Positions 7,800-12,195 of a stretch of DNA of 12,195 nucleotides are shown in pieces. The notes beneath the pieces are model-generated. The model made no database searches and was not told the DNA's origin. It was given only the letters and a program-made list of their open reading frames with translations. A program made the translations under genes and the position numbers. Positions within the stretch are counted from its first letter, which is position 1; every line of letters starts with the position of its first letter. Source of the stretch: Porogramme epimiltina (Eukaryota; Basidiomycota; Agaricomycetes; Polyporales; Polyporaceae); the NCBI GenBank assembly GCA_900155495.1, contig FTLJ01001403.1:1-12195 (forward strand). The letters are read 5' to 3'.

Positions 7800-8165
7800 A
7801 CGTGGATGGTTGTGGGTCCCGGCGGCCCTGCGAGGGCGCTTGGACGCAATCTAGATGTACGGTACGCATCAGACGTGTGCCCGAGCAGTGAGGAACTGGG
7901 CGGACTCACGGGAAATGCAGCACGCTGGACATGCTAGGTGTATTATGTGCTGCGGCACTGTGAGCCGTTCGGTTTATGGTGCATGCGCAGCACACGGGGG
8001 GCCTAAAATGAGCGATTGTGAGCGAGGCGTACAACAGACATAGAAAGACGAGCATTACGCGCGTCTGTCAGGGTCACCGAGGAGCTCTGCGTTCTTTCGA
8101 GCGCCGTGCATGTCAATGTCATCTGGCTGGTCGGGTCAGTAAGCCGAGCATGCACGCGTCGTGTG
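7800..8165 (+). repeat. Tandem duplication, copy 1
   Basis: This segment is repeated about 395 bases downstream. Anchors are GGTACGCATCAGACG (7861 and 8256), a perfect 29-base block starting CAGCACGCTGG (7918-7946 and 8312-8340), and GAGGAGCTCTGCGTTCTTTC (8079 and 8477). Edges are fuzzy. Neither strand keeps a common open frame across both copies: frames that are open in one copy are interrupted in the other. A noncoding or long-dead sequence is therefore more likely than a gene. Confidence 0.75.
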
Positions 8166-8194
8166 AAACAAACCGTACCGTAATATTCACACGT

Positions 8195-8565
8195 TTTCCG
8201 GGTGCACGTCGTAACGGGGTCCTGCTGGGGCGCTCTGTATCTAATCTGGGTGCACGGTACGCATCAGACGTTCGCCCGACCGACGACGAACTGGGCTGAC
8301 TCACAAGAACACAGCACGCTGGACATGCTAGGTGTATTATATGCACCACGGTACTGCGAGCGATTTGTTGTACAGTGCATGACCAGGACACAAGAGGCCT
8401 GCAGTAAGAATGCGTGAGAGAGGCTTGCCACAAACCTGAGAAGACGAGAGACTTACGAGCGGTCCTCAAGGTCACTGAGGAGCTCTGCGTTCTTTCGGCC
8501 GCCGTGTCTGCCAACGTCGCTTGGTTGGTTGGATCAGTAGGCCAAGCGCGCGTGCGCGCGTAGTG
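8195..8565 (+). repeat. Tandem duplication, copy 2
   Basis: Second copy of 7800-8165, with the order and spacing of the conserved blocks kept within a few bases. The minus strand has a 131-codon open frame here (8119-8514), but in copy 1 the same frame has several stops and the peptide is unlike any family I know. It ends in an alternating GCGCGCGTGCGCGCG stretch at about 8546-8560. Confidence 0.75.
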
Positions 8566-8635
8566 TGTAGATAGTACCTAAATGCAGTCTTCATTTTTTG
8601 TCCGTGCGTGCGCGCACCGTAACGAGGGCAAGACG

Positions 8636-8715
8636 GCAGAAGGGCGAGGAGGAGGCGGCCGAAGGGCGAGGGCGGGGGCGAGAGCAAGAGCGAGGCGGAC
8701 ATGACAGGCGGTGGG
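8636..8715 (+). repeat. Polypurine, G-rich tract
   Basis: About 80 bases are strongly purine-biased on the plus strand, with GGGCGAGG-type units repeated imperfectly. Similar composition occurs at 7650-7735, just before the other copy of the tandem duplication region. It may form non-B DNA. No coding signal is seen. Confidence 0.5.
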
Positions 8716-8727
8716 AAGAGAGCTTGA

Positions 8728-8952
8728 CGCCGGGCGGCTGCGGGAGATCAGTCCAAATCAGGCTGCTCGTCTTCGCAATCTTGGGCGCCTCGCGTCTTGC
8801 TGCGGGCTCCGCATTTGATGCTTCTGCACGTTCTTGCCGGCGTCGCGCCCGGACGTCGTATCAACATTCAGACTGTTCTCGAAGACGTCTCGGGTGGCCG
8901 CCGCGTGTGTTTTGAGATCGAACCCTGCCGTCGCGCCCCCGGGACACACTGA
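8728..8952 (+). CDS. Short exon-like frame, unknown protein
   Basis: The frame between TGA at 8725 and TGA at 8950 is 74 codons long. An ATG at 8818 would give 44 residues: VLAGVAPGRRINIQTVLEDV, then SGGRRVCFEIEP. Third positions in 8818-8940 are mostly C, G or T, as in fungal coding DNA. An opposite-strand frame (8758-9150) is also open and reads a less hydrophobic peptide, so strand is uncertain. I recognise no family. It could be an exon fragment left by rearrangement. Confidence 0.22.
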   Translation, partial: RRAAAGDQSKSGCSSSQSWAPRVLLRAPHLMLLHVLAGVAPGRRINIQTVLEDVSGGRRVCFEIEPCRRAPGTH

Positions 8953-9119
8953 TCCCTGGCAGCCTGCTGTGTCCCATGTCTGCACCAGAGATCTCACTGA
9001 TGCCTGGTGGCGGGCGGTGTTCCTGTCGCTCTGGGGCCTTGGGTGGGCAGTCAGTATGTTATTGTGCTGTGTGTGCGAGTCTGGCCCCAGCCAAGCGAGT
9101 CCCTTGGCCAGACTTGGCT

Positions 9120-9180
9120 GATCATGGATGTCACTCTGGGGACTCCACATTATGTGCCCTCCAGGGGGATATCCATGATC
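9120..9180. repeat. Inverted repeat, 10-base arms
   Basis: GATCATGGAT at 9120-9129 and ATCCATGATC at 9171-9180 are perfect reverse complements with about 41 bases between them. A weaker pair (AGCCAAG near 9092 and CTTGGCT near 9114) lies just upstream, and the 22-base palindrome follows directly downstream. Confidence 0.6.
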
Positions 9181-9182
9181 GG

Positions 9183-9204
9183 GCGAGTCCAGAACTGGAC
9201 TCGC
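9183..9204. repeat. Perfect palindromic hairpin, 10-base arms
   Basis: GCGAGTCCAG and CTGGACTCGC flank a two-base AA centre with no mismatch. CTAA follows three bases later (9208-9211). The arm sequence GCGAGTCC also occurs at about 9098. A compact hairpin followed by CTRR resembles the 3' end of Helitron rolling-circle transposons, but the spacing is shorter than usual and no Helitron protein or 5' end is visible in the window. Confidence 0.7.
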
Positions 9205-9404
9205 GTGCTAAGTGAGTGAGGTACTCGCAGTGAATAAGCCCTGAGATACGCGTGCACACTGAGTAAAATTCACATTTTCCGTGTAAGCTGTAAGCGGCCC
9301 CCTGTTGTGAAGGGGTGCCCATCCGAGTGATCAGGGGCTAATTGGGTGTTGCACGCCTGCAGCCTCAGTACACAGGCCTCACGACGGGAAATCTGCGACT
9401 GATC

Positions 9405-9837
9405 GCAGCTTGCAGCTCACCGCCCGCCGTCGTCCGCCTTCCCACCCCATACTGCCATTGTACTCAGCCGGTAAGTACTGTACACCCACCCACCCGTTCC
9501 CCTCCCCACATCACCCTCGGTTCCGTCAGCCCACCATCCCTCCTCACCCCTCCCGAGTCCCGACCGTCCATGACATGCAAGCGAGGCTCACGGCCTTCCT
9601 CCAGGCAGCTTGCAGAGGCTGATTGGGCGATCGTGCATGGTAAGTCTCAATTCCTCGGAGCCTTCACACGCTGTCTGGGCCGCTTCTAAGTTCTCACACA
9701 ACTCATTTTTACAGTGCATGTCAATGCGCACTAAGGTACGTCGCCGCGCGAGCAACCACACACTCATCCCAAAGCCAAACGACACAGCACGCCTTTCGCA
9801 GACATCACACATCAAGCACACTGGAGATCGCTCGTAG
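9405..9837 (+). other. Candidate spliced transcript with micro-exons
   Basis: A run of strong fungal splice sites lies on one strand: donor GTAAGT at 9471, acceptor CTCCAG at 9604, donor GTAAGT at 9640, acceptor TTTTTACAG at 9714, donor GTACGT at 9736, acceptor TTTCGCAG at 9801, and another donor GTACGT at 9845. This implies exons of 35 bases (9605-9639) and 21 bases (9715-9735), with introns of 133, 75 and 66 bases. Joining them leaves an open frame ending at TAG 9835-9837 (RLIGRSCM, CMSMRTK, TSHIKHTGDRS), but the product matches nothing I know. Another frame would stop in the 21-base exon. It could be a noncoding spliced RNA, a gene fragment, or chance. Confidence 0.3.
9485..9507 (-). other. 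Candidate G-quadruplex
   Basis: Five C-runs of three or four on the plus strand, with loops of one to three bases, give a minus-strand sequence with five G-runs. This meets the usual G3+ N1-7 pattern. It lies within the candidate intron after 9471. Confidence 0.5.
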
Positions 9838-9905
9838 GCACACGGTACGTTACAGTATTTGTTTTGCATTCTAGCTGGTTCTTACGAAAATGTTGTTGTA
9901 AATAG

Positions 9906-11170
9906 AACACCTCCACCGGTACGTATCCATCGAAGATGTATGGTGAGGGAGGACGTGGCCGTGTTTGGTGAGTGCTGCGCATCGCGAATATCGCGCCAGA
10001 CTGACGGTCCTGTTATCTAGTCAGGGTAGGGCTCCTAGAGGTGGTCGTGAGTGCTCACTTACCACGCGTCCCGAGAGGTGTGCAACGGTTTCGGCACGTG
10101 CTGGGCATGTTGCTGATGCTGTCCGGTACACACATCAAGACCTTTCAGACAGTGTCGTGCTGCGGTGACGGTGCACTGCAGTACGACCTCGGGGGGCAGC
10201 GGTACTGTGCGGTGAGGGCCAGGGAGGGGTTTGGGCCGGCGCATTTCGCGTCAGTTCTCCTGGGTGTGTGCTCCACGGTACAGCCCTGCTGATACGATTG
10301 CACCAGGGGGTACTTGACAGCCAGGACGACGGAGACGGAGACGGCGCGCAGTGTCGTAGTGGGTGTTGGGCGGTGGGTGGGGTGCGAGCTGCGAGCTGGG
10401 GTGCGAGCTGGGATTGTCCAAGATGGCACCAGCTCTGCTTTCTAGGGTGCTGGGGATGGACCTGGATGACAGAAAGCCTCTGCCAGCAGCGCAGGGGGCC
10501 GTCGCGACGAGAGAAGGAGGGAAGCTACCCCTTCTAGCGCCCCCGTGAGGAGGCCTCCCTCACGCTGTGCCACCCACGCGCGCAGGGCCCACGCACACGC
10601 CGCACGAGGTCTAGCTTCGACTTGCGGGCCTCCCTCGGTCGCCCTCCTGCGTGCCCTTGCAGTGCGGCACATGGAGCCCCCCGATTTCTGGCGGTTTGGT
10701 CTTGGGGTGGTGGGTGTGCTGCACCGGGCAGGGACCGTGGCAGGGCTGTTTGATTGGGGCACACAAGACGGGCAGGCAGGCGGGACGGGTTTTGTTCTTT
10801 TTCGCGGTGGCGGAGACGGGCACGGCGGGGCAGAAAGCGAGGAGAACGGGGGTGGGCACAGCGAGACATGGATGTATGGATGTAGCAGCAGACCAGCAGA
10901 CCAACAACGCGCACATGCGCAGTGCCCCTTTACCGAGGCGCGTCTCCCACGATAGACGCCCGTGCGTGCGCGAGATGTTCTGCTGCCCGACTGCCGCGCT
11001 CTGCGTGCTCCTTGTGCGCGCTGCTCTGTATCTCTCTGTTGCGCGCCCCCTGTCAGTATACTGTCCAATACATCCCCTGTCTCACTCGTTCTCCACGGTA
11101 CAATCTCTCCCGTCCCACCCTGCCCGCAGCCCGCCCACCGCACCCAGCACAGCCACCCCCGCACGCCCCG
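9906..11170. other. Region without a recognised gene
   Basis: The minus strand is open for a long way (10442-11518), but the peptide is basic and proline-rich and has no domain. Where it overlaps the monooxygenase at 11269-11518 it reads the wrong frame. The plus frame 10041-10292 would need a GTG start and is unrecognised. Small local repeats of GTGCGAGCTG occur at 10382-10415. I searched the minus strand for the missing C-terminal half of the monooxygenase and saw no tryptophan-serine-rich or C-terminal motifs of that family. Confidence 0.5.
10361..10382 (+). other. Candidate G-quadruplex
   Basis: Four G-runs (GGG, GGG, GGG, GGGG) are separated by loops of 4, 4 and 1 bases. This meets the canonical pattern on the plus strand, antisense to the truncated monooxygenase. 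Confidence 0.5.
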
Positions 11171-12195
11171 CGCCGCGACGGTCTGGATCGCGGACGAGCC
11201 CTGCGAACGTAGATGTGTCAGCGCGCGCGGACCGTTGACGCCGCGGGGGAGGGGGAGGGGAGACGCACCGAGCCGACGACGCCGACGCGCTTGTCGCCCC
11301 ACTTGGCGGCTTCCTCGGCCCACGTGGGCGTGTCCGGGTTGAAGCCCGCGGTGTGGTGCAGCTCGCCCTTGAACGCGTCGATCCCGGGGATGTCCGGGAG
11401 GCGCCAGCGCGTGAGCGCGCCGACGGCGGTGAGGAGCACGTCCGCGACGTCCTCGAACTCCTCGAGCTCCTCGCCGCCGTCTGCGCTGGGAGAGGGGCGT
11501 CGGATGCGGACGTGCCACTTGCCGGTGTCCTCGGCGTAGCGCGCGTGCACGACCTCGTGCTGGAGCTTGATGTGGCGCATGAGCTTGTGCTTGTCGACGA
11601 TCTCTTGGAGGTGCGCTTGGATCTCGTGGCCGGGAGCGTAGAACGAGGACCAGTCGCGCTGGGGGCGGATGCGCGAGTTAGCGAGTGTGTGCATCGGAAA
11701 AGGGGAAGTTAATACCTTGTCTTCGAAGGAGAATTGGTACTAAGTCGCGGATGTTAGTTTCAAGAAGGTTAAGAGCGCTGTACGAGGAACGTACGCAGTG
11801 AGCGGGCACGTCGCACGCGATGCCGCTACGAGCAGGGGCAATAGTGAGCTGAACCGTCCTCCTAGTAGACTCTGCACACTCACGGGTACCGGTTGTTGAA
11901 CCAAGTCCCGCCAATGCCCGCGCTCTTCTCGTATATCGCAATTTCGAGATTCGGAATCTTCTGCGGGAACCTAAAAGGTATCAACGTCGGTATAGGGGGC
12001 GTGACTGCCAGGAGATATGAAAGCGCACCTGATCCCTGCGAGGATCCCACTGAAGCCTGCCCCGATCACAACGACGCGCATGGGCCTATACTCGTCAATG
12101 GAGAACTCGCCGAGCTTGAACGTGTCCTCGTCCCCGTTCGCCGCTGGGGCAGGGTCGACGTCTGCGGGCGCAGCATTGGCCGGGCGCGAGAATCC
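11171..12195 (-). CDS. Flavin monooxygenase, 5'-partial, C-terminal half missing
   Basis: This is a FAD- and NADPH-dependent monooxygenase of the flavin-containing/Baeyer-Villiger type, a class that oxygenates small molecules, often in secondary metabolism. Six exons are visible: 12195-12029, 11970-11884, 11825-11795, 11739-11716, 11658-11269 and from 11200. The introns are 55-68 bases, all GT-AG, and the joined frame has no stop. In the visible fragment, residues 45-50 are the FAD Rossmann motif (VVVIGAGFSG), 76-90 the GGTWFNNRYPG-IACD motif, 176-183 the DVLLTAVG strand, 199-209 the family fingerprint FKGELHHTAGF, and 232-237 the NADPH motif GSGSSA (split by an intron). The N-terminus is beyond the right edge. 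After AIQTVAA (11171) all family similarity stops, and the frame continues into low-complexity sequence. Half of a normal protein (about 500-600 residues) is missing, so it is probably non-functional unless a very long intron follows. Confidence 0.88.

Noticed and set aside
8119..8514. 131-codon minus-strand open frame in duplication copy 2
   Set aside because: The same frame in copy 1 carries several stops, and the peptide is unlike any family I know.
8895..8935. Possible tRNA B-box (GATCGAACCC)
   Set aside because: No A-box at the right distance and no pairing acceptor stem around it. A similar hint near 5800 on the minus strand failed the same test.
10442..11518. 358-codon minus-strand open frame
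   Set aside because: Its first third reads the wrong frame of the monooxygenase exon, then crosses an intron, and only about ten codons near 11200-11171 match the family. The rest is low-complexity.

Overview
The window looks like nuclear DNA of a basidiomycete fungus, probably a mushroom- or polypore-forming species. The grounds are GC-rich coding stretches, introns of about 50-70 bases with GTRNGT-type donors and CAG/TAG acceptors, and a flavin monooxygenase and an Aly/REF-like protein with the exon style typical of that group. This placement is inference. I see no bacterial operon, CRISPR array, rRNA or tRNA, and no complete transposon.

Most of the window is a gene-fragment landscape and not a set of intact genes. 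Positions 1-1402 are GC-rich with no gene I can name, although one good candidate intron is present. Positions 1403-3640 hold three head-to-tail, diverged copies of one segment: the intron-containing 3' end of an Aly/REF-type mRNA export factor gene (THO4/Yra1/Mlo3 family), followed by the 5' end of a DHA2-like MFS transporter gene. All copies are broken. Positions 3641-4860 contain no recognised gene, but a perfect 42-base direct repeat and a poly(A) signal. Positions 4861-6600 hold one plausible orphan exon and three tandem copies of the 3' end of an unrecognised protein gene with its 3' flank; the first copy is open and the next two carry stops.

Positions 6600-7800 are unresolved. Positions 7800-8565 are a two-copy tandem duplication of about 395 bases with no convincing coding content. 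Positions 8566-9400 hold a polypurine tract, one short exon-like frame and a cluster of inverted repeats. Positions 9405-9905 hold a chain of closely spaced strong splice sites that could be a micro-exon transcript or a spliced noncoding RNA. Positions 9906-11170 are low-complexity with no recognised gene.

The one clearly recognised functional gene is on the minus strand at the right edge: a flavin-containing/Baeyer-Villiger-type monooxygenase. Its N-terminus lies outside the window, and its recognisable homology stops just after the NADPH-binding Rossmann motif, so it appears to have lost its C-terminal half. I see no evidence that the genes here work together. The theme is segmental duplication and decay of gene ends.
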